From: Victivallales bacterium
GTDB lineage: Bacteria; Verrucomicrobiota; Lentisphaeria; Oligosphaerales; Lenti-02
Direction: 5' to 3'
Length of the DNA: 9,316 bases
Assembly: GCA_018648945.1 (NCBI GenBank)
Contig: JABGQJ010000270.1
Location: 1-9,316, forward strand
Of this stretch, positions 1-7,069 are shown piece by piece (the first letter of the stretch is position 1; every line of letters begins with the position of its first letter). A model generated the notes under the pieces. That model had not been told where the DNA came from and ran no database searches. It worked only from the letters and a program-made list of their open reading frames with translations. Made by a program: the position numbers and the translations under genes.

Positions 1-207
1 CTTGGTTTCATCACGGCCGACAGTTTCCTCTTCAACCTGAAGCTTGCGCCGGCCATCCTTCTGGGCGGCCTGTTTGGCATCTGGCTAGTTAAGCATCTGA
101 GCACCAAGCGCTACCATCGGTGGATCCAGGTCATCGCCGCCATCGGCGCGTGCCGCATGCTCGCCAAAGGGATTACGGAACTAGCCGGGAGAATGGCTGG
201 TCAGTAG
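1..207 (+). CDS. C-terminal fragment of a probable TauE/SafE (TSUP) family membrane exporter
   Basis: Frame 1 is open from the window edge to a TAG stop at 205-207, giving the last 68 residues of a protein whose start lies outside. There are two hydrophobic stretches, APAILLGGLFGIWLVKHL and WIQVIAAIGACRML, separated by a short polar, basic loop (STKRYHR). A glycine-rich helix, a basic loop with an aromatic residue, and a final hydrophobic helix resemble the C-terminus of TauE/SafE permeases (PF01925). That family moves sulfite, sulfoacetate or other small anions across the inner membrane. The substrate cannot be read from this fragment. A sulfatase gene lies about 1.3 kb away, which would fit a sulfur-related role, but it is on the other strand and in another transcript, so the link is weak. 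Another small membrane protein with a similar end remains possible. Confidence 0.6.
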   Translation, partial: LGFITADSFLFNLKLAPAILLGGLFGIWLVKHLSTKRYHRWIQVIAAIGACRMLAKGITELAGRMAGQ

Positions 208-233
208 GTGGCGACAAGGTGATGGCCTACCCG

Positions 234-262
234 TTGCCGGAACGGTCGGGGTAGTCTATACT
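234..262 (+). promoter_or_regulatory. Predicted sigma70-type promoter of the phosphatase gene
   Basis: TTGCCG at 234-239 (4 of 6 matches to the -35 consensus) and TATACT at 257-262 (5 of 6 to the -10 consensus) are separated by exactly 17 bp. It lies just after the exporter stop codon and would start RNA near 269, leaving a leader of about 135 nt before the phosphatase ATG. The -10 box sits inside a short inverted repeat, GTAGT-CTAT-ACTAC (251-264), which might bind a regulator. The match was found by eye and is not proof of activity. Confidence 0.45.
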
Positions 263-274
263 ACACCAGACACC

Positions 275-384
275 GATTCGGGGATCGGTATACCAACCAT
301 GATTCGGGGATGATTGCCACAAGGCGTTTCCAAACAGATTCGGTGCCCGTGATGGATGGGATGCCTGCGGGACCGGACGATTCG
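275..384 (+). repeat. Four GATTCG motifs in the leader of the phosphatase gene
   Basis: GATTCG occurs on the plus strand at 275, 301, 337 and 379. The first two copies extend to an identical 11-mer, GATTCGGGGAT (275-285 and 301-311), 26 bp apart. The third extends only to GATTCGG. They lie between the predicted promoter and the ribosome binding site, so they would be in the 5' leader. They could be repeated sites for a DNA- or RNA-binding regulator, or decayed repeats. No coding frame or known riboswitch is apparent here. Confidence 0.4.
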
Positions 385-404
385 AGACCCGGAGAAGGGA
401 GTTG

Positions 405-1487
405 ATGTTCTTCTTCAAACGTAAGCTGCGGACCACCGAGCCGCTCAAACTCGTACGACCGGAAAACGGGACCACCACGGCCCCCCTGCAGCGGCATGTG
501 GTGGAGCATGGCGAGGACGATGCGTCGCCAGCCTTCCCCACGGGAGCAGACGAGGTCCGCACGACGCCGGGGGGCCCCGACTACAGTCGGCCCAAACCTG
601 TGATCTTCGCCTGGCAGCCGTTGCCCAGGGGAGTGGGGCGCATTCGCTACTCCCTCCATCTCGCCACCAGTCAAGGCTTTACGGATCCCACCGTGCTCCG
701 CGACCTGTCGCAGCCGTTCGCAGTGGTCCGGAACCTCTTCGTGGGGATGCGCTACTACTGGAAGGTCGTGGCCGAGGGAAGGCGCATCCATCCGGTTGAG
801 TCGGAGGCATGGACCTTTGACACCCACCCGGCCATGCCCCGTTGGGTTTTCGTTCCCGGCATCACGAACATGCGTGACCTTGGTGGCTGGCAGGCTCCGG
901 GCGGGATGCGCGTGCGACAAGGAGCGGTGTATCGCTCCTCGGCCATGAGCAGCAGTCGCGTTCGAGGCGAAACGGCCACCATCCTGATCGATGAACTGCG
1001 GATTCGCACGGACTTGGACCTCCGGGCTCGGGATGAGGGGGCGAAGCCCGTCCTGGACGAAGCCTTGGTGCGCTGGTACCACGCGCCGATCCCTGCCTAT
1101 GGTGACTTTGCCACCCCCGAGGGGTTGGTTCGCTACCGGGAGGCCCTCCAGCTGTTTGCCGATCCCGCCAGCTATCCGGTTCTCTGCCACTGTCGGGCGG
1201 GGGCGGATCGCGTGGGAACGATTGTCGTCCTTCTGCTCGGACTCCTCGGAGTTGGCATGGAGGATCTGGCCCTCGACTACGAGTTGACCTCGCTTTCCGT
1301 GTGGGGCAAGCGCTCGCGCCACTCCGGGCCGTTCCTGGCCATTCTCGAGGGGCTCAAGAGCTTTGCCAAGAGCGAGACGGACAGCATCAACCAGCAGATC
1401 GAGAACTACGTGCTGGCGGTGGGTCTGACTGCGGACGAGATCGCCCGCATTCGCGAAGCTCTGCTGGAGCCCGCCCCCCAGATCTGA
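405..1487 (+). CDS. Fibronectin-III-like / tyrosine-phosphatase fusion protein
   Basis: A 360-residue protein. The C-terminal half is a protein-tyrosine-phosphatase domain of the PF13350 type. The entry motif NMRDLGG is near residue 155, followed by YRSSAM. The phosphate-binding loop is HCRAGADR, with H262, nucleophile C263 and R269 matching the HCxxGxxR signature. An Asp in IPAYGDF may be the general acid. Residues of about 63-140 look like a fibronectin-III/purple-acid-phosphatase-N-type beta domain (PVIFAWQPL, YYWKVVAEG, WTFDT). No signal peptide is seen: the start MFFFKRKLR is basic with only a short hydrophobic run. It probably removes phosphate from phosphotyrosine or another phosphoester in the cytoplasm; the substrate is unknown. 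The ATG at 405 is chosen because GGAGAAGGGAG (391-401) precedes it. A TTG at 402 in the same frame is the alternative. The stop lies one base from the stop of the convergent sulfatase gene. Confidence 0.8.
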   Translation: MFFFKRKLRTTEPLKLVRPENGTTTAPLQRHVVEHGEDDASPAFPTGADEVRTTPGGPDYSRPKPVIFAWQPLPRGVGRIRYSLHLATSQGFTDPTVLRDLSQPFAVVRNLFVGMRYYWKVVAEGRRIHPVESEAWTFDTHPAMPRWVFVPGITNMRDLGGWQAPGGMRVRQGAVYRSSAMSSSRVRGETATILIDELRIRTDLDLRARDEGAKPVLDEALVRWYHAPIPAYGDFATPEGLVRYREALQLFADPASYPVLCHCRAGADRVGTIVVLLLGLLGVGMEDLALDYELTSLSVWGKRSRHSGPFLAILEGLKSFAKSETDSINQQIENYVLAVGLTADEIARIREALLEPAPQI

Positions 1488-1488
1488 C

Positions 1489-2952
1489 CTACCACGGGGC
1501 CTGCCGGTTGGGCAAGGGATCGCAGGCGAAGGCCATGCGGTCGCTGAGCTGCACCAGCAGCTCGGCCTTGGTGGCGACGGCGGCAGGATCGTCCCACAGG
1601 TTGCGGAGTTCCTGGGGATCGGCGGCGAGATCGTACAACTCGCCCTGGTCCTGGCCATGGGCGACTGTCAGTTTGTGTTGGCGGGTGCGCAGCATGGTGG
1701 CCATGGCAGGTTGCTCGAAGCTGCCGTTGTGGCCGTTGCAGGCGTTGTAGTACTCGCAATACACACTGTCGCGGTGCTCGTCTGACGGGGCCTCGCCGGT
1801 AAGCAAGGGCCAGAGCGACCTGCCTTGCATGCCGGGATGGTGAGGCAGGCCGGCTGCGTCGAGCAAGGTTTGGGGCAAGTCGAGCAGTTCGACCAGAGCG
1901 GGCGATTCCTGCGCCGCGACCCGTCCTGGCCAGTGGACGATCAGCGGCACGCGCACGGAGCAGTCGTAGAAGAAGGGCCCCTTCAGATAGATCCCATGGT
2001 CGCCGATCAACTCGCCGTGGTCGGAGGTGAAGACCACGATCGTGTTCTCCCGTTGGCCGGTCTCGTCGAGGGCCGCCAACATCCTGCCCACGTAGTCGTC
2101 GATCATGTCGCACATGGCCCAGTAGGAGGCCCGGATCAGCCGGTGGTCCATGTCGCTCAGGTTCCTCCAGGCGAACTTGCGGTCCAGGCCATAGCCGCCG
2201 TTCCTGGCGTCGTTGGTCTGCCACAGGGGCTTGTTGTCCAGTTCGCCCTTCCAGTGCACGGGAAGCGGGATCTCATCCAGTCGGTCCAGGTAGCGCTCCA
2301 TGTACTCGCGCGGCGCGTCGAAGCTGTGGTGCGGGTCGAAGAGGTTGACCGAGAAAAGCCACGGCTTGCCGTCCATGCTCCGCTCGCGCACGAAGTCGGC
2401 CACCTTCTCGGCGCACCACGCGGTCTGGCTGGTCTCGCCGGTCATGGCGTAGGTAATGCACTTCGACTCGGCGCAGGGCTCATTGTGGAACTGCAGACCG
2501 TGCTCCGCCAGCCAGTCCCAATACTCGTTCCGGGAGGGGCGCATGACGCCGCTATGGTGGGACCAATGGAAATCGGTGTACCCATCGTCGATGCGCGACT
2601 CGACCCCGTTCTCACCCAGATGGCTCGGGTTGCAGGCCCGCAGGTGGAGCTTGCCTGCCAGGCCGCAGACGTAACCCGCATCCGCCAGCAGTTTCGTGAC
2701 CAGCACCTCACTCCCTGGGATATCCGCCCCGTTCTGGCGCCCCCGACAGGTGCGCGGGTAGCGCCCGGTCAGAAAAGCGGCCCGGCTCGGGGTGCAGACG
2801 GGGCTCTGGCTGAAGGCATATTCGAAACGCGTGCCCTCCCGGGCCAGGCGGTCGAGATGGGGCGTATGCACGAAGGGGTTGCCGTAGCAACCGAGGGTGT
2901 CGAAGCGCTGCTGGTCGGTGCAGATCCAGAGGATGTTCGGGCGGGTCGTCAT
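1489..2952 (-). CDS. Cysteine-type (formylglycine) sulfatase, S1 family
   Basis: A 487-residue sulfatase that hydrolyses a sulfate ester, probably on a sugar. The N-terminal metal-site segment is NILWICTDQQRFDTLGCYGN (D13, Q14). The formylglycine motif C53-T-P-S-R57 followed by AAFLTGR identifies the cysteine-type S1 family; C53 must be converted to formylglycine by FGE or anSME, neither of which is in this window. Further family features are DPHHSF, the second metal site TSDHGE (D311, H312), K324 in IYLKGPFFYD, and the C-terminal ELYDLAADP segment. The length is normal and no break is seen. No signal peptide is visible, and the in-frame extension upstream to 3060 does not supply one, so the enzyme is predicted to be cytoplasmic and would act on imported fragments. 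It is transcribed divergently from the sialidase gene across a 125-bp region. The sugar substrate cannot be assigned from sequence by eye. Confidence 0.92.
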   Translation of the reverse strand: MTTRPNILWICTDQQRFDTLGCYGNPFVHTPHLDRLAREGTRFEYAFSQSPVCTPSRAAFLTGRYPRTCRGRQNGADIPGSEVLVTKLLADAGYVCGLAGKLHLRACNPSHLGENGVESRIDDGYTDFHWSHHSGVMRPSRNEYWDWLAEHGLQFHNEPCAESKCITYAMTGETSQTAWCAEKVADFVRERSMDGKPWLFSVNLFDPHHSFDAPREYMERYLDRLDEIPLPVHWKGELDNKPLWQTNDARNGGYGLDRKFAWRNLSDMDHRLIRASYWAMCDMIDDYVGRMLAALDETGQRENTIVVFTSDHGELIGDHGIYLKGPFFYDCSVRVPLIVHWPGRVAAQESPALVELLDLPQTLLDAAGLPHHPGMQGRSLWPLLTGEAPSDEHRDSVYCEYYNACNGHNGSFEQPAMATMLRTRQHKLTVAHGQDQGELYDLAADPQELRNLWDDPAAVATKAELLVQLSDRMAFACDPLPNRQAPW

Positions 2953-2957
2953 GGGGT

Positions 2958-2963
2958 ACTCCT
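2958..2963 (-). promoter_or_regulatory. Ribosome binding site that fixes the sulfatase start
   Basis: On the minus strand AGGAGT ends a few bases before the ATG at 2952 (AGGAG, then TACCCC, then ATG). This supports the start MTTRPNILW, which is where family similarity begins, over a longer in-frame reading from 3060 that would run through the divergent promoter region. Confidence 0.7.
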
Positions 2964-2993
2964 GGTGTGAGCTGGTACTCTCGCCCGGCTCTC

Positions 2994-3015
2994 TGCCAAT
3001 GGCAACCAGTTGCCA
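2994..3015. promoter_or_regulatory. Candidate operator: overlapping palindromes between sulfatase and sialidase genes
   Basis: Positions 3000-3015 read TGGCAACCAGTTGCCA, a perfect inverted repeat with 7-bp arms around CA. It overlaps a second perfect palindrome, TGCCA-A-TGGCA, at 2994-3004. The half site TGGCAA recurs at 3040-3045. The 16-bp palindrome covers the predicted -35 box of the sialidase promoter, so a dimeric regulator bound here could control the sialidase operon and possibly the divergent sulfatase. The size suits a LacI/GntR-type dimer site, but the centre lacks the CG typical of LacI sites, so the regulator family is unknown. Confidence 0.45.
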
Positions 3016-3038
3016 GGCGGTAGCTGAGCCCATATGCT
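3010..3038 (+). promoter_or_regulatory. Predicted sigma70-type promoter of the sialidase operon
   Basis: TTGCCA at 3010-3015 (5 of 6 matches to -35) and TATGCT at 3033-3038 (4 of 6 to -10) are separated by 17 bp. RNA would start near 3045, which lies after the alternative GTG start at 3039 and supports the ATG at 3078. I could not find an equally good promoter facing the sulfatase. Confidence 0.4.
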
Positions 3039-3077
3039 GTGGCAATCGCGCCTCACCCACTGCCGTGGAAACCGAAC

Positions 3078-5102
3078 ATGCGCTGCCTGATCATGACTAT
3101 CGCATCGACCGCTGCCCTGAATGCCGCGCCGCTCGTGCAGACTGGCTTCGAGGAGTTTCCAGCGGGCGAGATTCGTACGCTTGAGGCAGACAGCTTTGCC
3201 ATCAATGCTGAGTCTGGACATGCCGAGATCGAGGCCAAGCACCCCCGGCAGGGCAAGCACTGTCTACACCTACTGGGCGGGCGCGACCGCAGCGTGGACT
3301 TCCACTTCCCGGAACTCGACATCGGCGGAACCGTGGTCATGTTCCCTGCAGAGCGCTGGACCTCGCGTTCGCCATTCTCGTTCCGCATCCAGATCCCGAA
3401 GGGCGAAGGCTGGCAAGAGGTCCACAACGGTGACCGCGTGCGCGTGGGTCGCGGTTACCGAAACCGCGTGGTGTTCCGCCTGCCAGAGCAACCCATCCAC
3501 CGTCTTCGCTTCGTCTGCACCAGTCCCCCGAACAGTGGCCTGTTGATCGACGACTTCACCATCGAGAGGGCTCGACCCATGACCGCGCAACGCATCACAC
3601 TGGCTCAGAACACGACCCCCATTCTGGTCAGGAACCGAGTGAATCCCCTTTGCCGCGCCATTGTTGAGGTGGATGGGCATACCGATCCCCTCGTGCTTCG
3701 CGAGGTGACGCTTGCCCTCCCGGCGGCCGGCGACATCGCGGCAGTCGAAGTCTACGGCACTGGTAGCGAGGAGCGCCTGCAAGGCGTGGGCGACCGTGTC
3801 CTGCTTGGGACAGTCGAGAATCCCGGCGCCGGCACCACGAGCATCGCCTGTGAGCTCCCCCTCTCCCCTGGTCGGAATGTGATTTGGCTTTCGGCCCGTC
3901 TGCACGAGAAGGCCAATCTGGACGGTCGCATTGCCGGTTGTATTCGGTCGCTGAGGATTGGTGACCAAGACATCGAGCCCGAGACCCCCACGCCATTGGC
4001 GCCAAAACGTCTGGGGACTGCCTTGCGCCAGGCGGGCGACGACGGGGTCAAGTGCTACCGCATCCCCGGCCTGGCGACCTCGAAGCAGGGCACGCTGATC
4101 GCGGTCTACGACATTCGCTACAATGGCTGGTCCGATCTACCGGCGCGGATCGATGTGGGCATGAGCCGCTCCCTGGGCGGGGGGCGGACCTGGGAGCCCA
4201 TGCGCACCATCCTCACCATGGGCAAGCCCGATGAACCGGGTGCCATGGGCAACGGCGTGGGCGATCCGGCGATCCTGGTGGACCGCGAAACCGGCACGCT
4301 CTGGGTCGCGGCGCTCTGGAGCCATGGCAAGCGCGGCGTGCGTGGCTCGCAGCCCGGCCTGTCGCCGGACCAGACCGGGCAGCTCATCCTCGCACGTAGT
4401 GATGACGATGGCAAGACCTGGTCCAAACCCATCAACATCACTGCTCAGGTCAAGCTTCCCAAGTGGAACCTGCTACTCCAAGGACCAGGCGCGGGAATCT
4501 GTCTGCGCGACGGCACGCTGGTCTTCCCCGCCCAGTATTGGGACGAGAGCGCGCAGCGTTCGCCGCATTCGACCTTGATCTACAGTCGCGACCATGGCCT
4601 GACCTGGCAAGTCGGCACGGGCGCCAAACCGGATACCACGGAGGCACAGGTGGTCGAGCTGACCGACGGCAGCCTGATGCTCAACATGCGGGACAACCGG
4701 GGCCGCAGCGGCAACGGCTTCCGGGCTGTCGCCACCACCAGCGACCTCGGCCAGACTTGGCGCGCGCACCCCACCTCTGGCAAGGCCCTGCCCGAACCCG
4801 TCTGCATGGCCAGCCTGATCCGCGTGCGCCCAGCCAGTGCGGCCTATCCTGCGGGCATCCTCGCCTTCTCCAACCCCGCGCGCGGCAAGCCCCCGCGCCA
4901 GGAGATGACCATCAAGCTCTCCTTCGACGACGGCCAGACCTGGCCAGCCGCCAACCAACTCCTCCTTGATGCCCTGCCCGGGGCGGGCTATTCCTGCCTG
5001 ACCGTGATCGACGAGCGGACCCTGGGTATCGTCTACGAAGGCAGCCAGGCCCACCTCGTGTTCCAGCGGATTTCGCTCACCGCTCTTGGTGTCGGGGACT
5101 AG
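3078..5102 (+). CDS. Secreted exo-alpha-sialidase (GH33, BNR-repeat neuraminidase)
   Basis: A 674-residue enzyme that removes terminal sialic acid from glycoconjugates. The start MRCLIMTIASTAALNAA looks like a signal peptide. Residues of about 18-165 form a beta-rich module ending in LLIDDFTIE, possibly carbohydrate-binding. Residues of about 168-312 resemble the N-terminal domain of BNR neuraminidases (NPLCRAIVEVDG, PLVLREVTL). The six-blade propeller follows. Catalytic features are the YRIP motif with R328, the SDLPARIDVG segment with the likely acid/base Asp, E522 in TTEAQVVEL, R549 and R607 completing the arginine triad, and nucleophile Y638 in GAGYSC. Asp boxes are at S441-W448, S503-W510, T554-W561 and S615-W622; a fifth at 365-372 (SLGGGRTW) has Gly in place of Asp. 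It is the first gene of a three-gene run, 74 bp before the DUF4838 gene. The ATG at 3078 is chosen over GTG 3039 because it gives the signal peptide and lies downstream of the predicted transcription start; only a weak GGAA precedes it. Activity is very likely; linkage preference is unknown. Confidence 0.93.
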   Translation: MRCLIMTIASTAALNAAPLVQTGFEEFPAGEIRTLEADSFAINAESGHAEIEAKHPRQGKHCLHLLGGRDRSVDFHFPELDIGGTVVMFPAERWTSRSPFSFRIQIPKGEGWQEVHNGDRVRVGRGYRNRVVFRLPEQPIHRLRFVCTSPPNSGLLIDDFTIERARPMTAQRITLAQNTTPILVRNRVNPLCRAIVEVDGHTDPLVLREVTLALPAAGDIAAVEVYGTGSEERLQGVGDRVLLGTVENPGAGTTSIACELPLSPGRNVIWLSARLHEKANLDGRIAGCIRSLRIGDQDIEPETPTPLAPKRLGTALRQAGDDGVKCYRIPGLATSKQGTLIAVYDIRYNGWSDLPARIDVGMSRSLGGGRTWEPMRTILTMGKPDEPGAMGNGVGDPAILVDRETGTLWVAALWSHGKRGVRGSQPGLSPDQTGQLILARSDDDGKTWSKPINITAQVKLPKWNLLLQGPGAGICLRDGTLVFPAQYWDESAQRSPHSTLIYSRDHGLTWQVGTGAKPDTTEAQVVELTDGSLMLNMRDNRGRSGNGFRAVATTSDLGQTWRAHPTSGKALPEPVCMASLIRVRPASAAYPAGILAFSNPARGKPPRQEMTIKLSFDDGQTWPAANQLLLDALPGAGYSCLTVIDERTLGIVYEGSQAHLVFQRISLTALGVGD

Positions 5103-5163
5103 CATTCTGTGCTGGGCGGACCATCGTACGGTTGTGCTCGATCTTGCACTTCCCGAGAGACCC

Positions 5164-5168
5164 AAGGA
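5164..5168 (+). promoter_or_regulatory. Ribosome binding site that fixes the DUF4838 gene start
   Basis: AAGGA lies eight bases before the ATG at 5177. The 74-bp gap after the sialidase stop shows no hairpin or T-run, so co-transcription from the sialidase promoter is likely. Confidence 0.65.
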
Positions 5169-5176
5169 TACCCACC

Positions 5177-7057
5177 ATGGACACGACTTGCATCCAAACC
5201 CTCGGCAGCGATCCCACCATTCAGTACGCTGCTGCCGAGCTCACCCGGTGTCTCAAGGCGACGGGAACGAGCGGGGACTTTCAGCTCGGGCTCTTCGCCG
5301 ATTTCCCCGGCTTGGCGGCGCAGGGGGCCGGCGGCGACGCTTTGGCCGTGGAGACCACCGCCAGTGGGGGCATCCTCGCGGGCAGCAACCCGCGCTCGGT
5401 CCTGTTCGCGGTCTATACCTATCTGCGCGAGCTGGGCTTCGCCTGGGTGCGCCCGGGGAGCGATGGCGAGGTAGTGCCCAAGGTGGACGAGTTGCCCGCT
5501 ATCTCCCTGCGCGACCAGGCGTCCTACCGACACCGGGGGATCTGTATCGAGGGTGCCATCTCCGCCGAGAACGCCCTGGACACCATCGATTGGCTGCCCA
5601 AACTCGGCTTCAACGCCTATTTCATCCAGTTCCGCGACGCCTTCACCTTCTTCGACCGTTGGTACCAGCACATGGGCAATCCCACGCTGGAGAAGGAGTC
5701 CTTCACCAGCGAGGACGCGGCCGAATTGACCATGAAGATGCGCGCGGCGATCAAGCTGCGGGGCCTGGATCTGCACATGGTCGGGCATGGCTGGACCTGT
5801 GAGCCCTTCGGTATCCCCGGTCCCGGCTGGTACCAGCACGAGGGCGAGATTGCCGACAGCACTCGCCAGATGCTGGCCGAGGTCAACGGCAAGCGCGAGC
5901 TCTGGGGCGGCATCGCCCTGAACACCAACCTCTGCTACGGCAATCCCGAAGCCCGGACGATCATCAGCGACGCCATCGCCGAATGGGCGGAGGTGAACCG
6001 GGATGTGGACATTATCCACTTCTGGTTGGCCGACGGCAGCAACAACAACTGCGAGTGTCCCCTCTGCCGCGACACCCGCCCGGCCGATCTCTATGTGCAG
6101 ATGCTCAACGAAGTGGACGAGAAACTCAGCGCCCGAGGGCTCGACACGCGCATCGTCTTCCTCGTCTATGTGGACCTGCTCTGGCCCCCGGTGAAGGAGC
6201 TGGAACTGCGCAACCCGGACCGCTTTATCCTCATGTTCGCGCCCATCACCCGCTCCTACTCGGAGCCCTTTGCCAGCACCGCCGGGGTGGCTGGCGAATT
6301 GCCGCCCTTCGAGCGCAACAAGCTCTCTTTTCCCCGTGATCCGGCCTCGAATCTGGCCTTCCTCAAGGCCTGGCAGGATCTCTTCCCCTGCGAGGGATTC
6401 GACTTCGACTACCACTTCATGTGGGATCACCACCGCGATGCCGGGCAGTACGCCATGACCGAGGTTCTGCAGCAGGACGCGCAACGCTTGCGCACCATCG
6501 GCTTGGACGGCTTCATGAGTTGCCAGAACCAGCGCGTGTTCTTCCCCACCGGCCTCGGCATGGCCGCTCTCGGACGCACGCTCTGGAACCGGGATCTCAC
6601 CTTCGACGAGATCGCCGCCGACTACTTTGCCGCCTCCTTCGGCGAGGGCGCAGCCCAGGCGCGTGCCTACCTGGCCGCTTCCTCCGAACTGATCAACCCC
6701 CGGCTCGTCCGTGGCGAGGCCAGCGACGCCCAGCAGCAGGCGGCCCCCTTCCAACTGAGCAAGGTCGCCGACTTGGTGGCGGAGTTCGCCCCGGTCGTGG
6801 CCCAGGGACTGGCAGATCCGGACCCCGCCCGCGCCACGTCTTGGCGGATTCTGCACCTGCACGGCGAGTTCGCCCAGCTCATGGCCGACGCCATGGCTGC
6901 CAAGCTCGCGGGCAGTGAGGACAAGGCCGAGGCTTGCGCACTCTTCGCCTGGTGTCGTGAGCACGAGATGGCCCTGCAGCCTTGGTTCGACCTCTTCGAG
7001 TTCCAGCAGACCATCGCCCCCTTCCTTGGCATCCCCCGCGACGAGATCAATGCCTAA
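5177..7057 (+). CDS. DUF4838-type glycoside hydrolase (GH163-related), no signal peptide
   Basis: A 626-residue protein. Residues 1 to about 112 resemble the alpha/beta N-terminal domain found before GH20 and alpha-glucuronidase barrels (YAAAELTRCL; GSNPRSVLFAVYTYLRELGF from residue 69; GEVVPK). From Y117 (YRHRGICIEGA) a TIM-barrel-like region follows, with LPKLGFNAYFIQF and the family hallmark IIHFWLADGSNNNCECPLC (D286; Cys at 292, 294 and 297). The rest, from about 470, is mostly helical. DUF4838 (PF16126) proteins include the GH163 endo-beta-N-acetylglucosaminidases that release complex N-glycans; that is known of the family, but this member may act differently. The sialidase next door fits an N-glycan or mucin-type substrate. 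No signal peptide is seen, so it may be cytoplasmic or exported in another way. It lies between the sialidase and SGNH genes and ends 12 bp before the latter, as expected in an operon. Confidence 0.75.
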   Translation: MDTTCIQTLGSDPTIQYAAAELTRCLKATGTSGDFQLGLFADFPGLAAQGAGGDALAVETTASGGILAGSNPRSVLFAVYTYLRELGFAWVRPGSDGEVVPKVDELPAISLRDQASYRHRGICIEGAISAENALDTIDWLPKLGFNAYFIQFRDAFTFFDRWYQHMGNPTLEKESFTSEDAAELTMKMRAAIKLRGLDLHMVGHGWTCEPFGIPGPGWYQHEGEIADSTRQMLAEVNGKRELWGGIALNTNLCYGNPEARTIISDAIAEWAEVNRDVDIIHFWLADGSNNNCECPLCRDTRPADLYVQMLNEVDEKLSARGLDTRIVFLVYVDLLWPPVKELELRNPDRFILMFAPITRSYSEPFASTAGVAGELPPFERNKLSFPRDPASNLAFLKAWQDLFPCEGFDFDYHFMWDHHRDAGQYAMTEVLQQDAQRLRTIGLDGFMSCQNQRVFFPTGLGMAALGRTLWNRDLTFDEIAADYFAASFGEGAAQARAYLAASSELINPRLVRGEASDAQQQAAPFQLSKVADLVAEFAPVVAQGLADPDPARATSWRILHLHGEFAQLMADAMAAKLAGSEDKAEACALFAWCREHEMALQPWFDLFEFQQTIAPFLGIPRDEINA

Positions 7058-7069
7058 CCGGAGTTCCCG

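Noticed and set aside
251..264. The inverted repeat GTAGT-CTAT-ACTAC as a terminator for the exporter gene
   Set aside because: The stem is only 5 bp, is not GC-rich, has no T-run after it, and overlaps a good -10 box, so an operator or chance is more likely.
261..1658. A minus-strand reading frame opposite the phosphatase gene
   Set aside because: The plus-strand phosphatase has its HCxxGxxR loop, promoter and ribosome binding site; the opposite frame has no recognisable domain and crosses the end of the sulfatase gene.
1825..2970. A plus-strand reading frame opposite the sulfatase gene
   Set aside because: The sulfatase on the minus strand has all its active-site motifs and a good ribosome binding site; the opposite frame shows only low-complexity V/G/A/Q-rich sequence and is a codon-bias shadow.
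2953..3060. A longer sulfatase start within the divergent intergenic region
   Set aside because: The extension has no signal peptide or family similarity, would overlap the promoter and palindrome region, and ignores the AGGAG placed correctly before the ATG at 2952.
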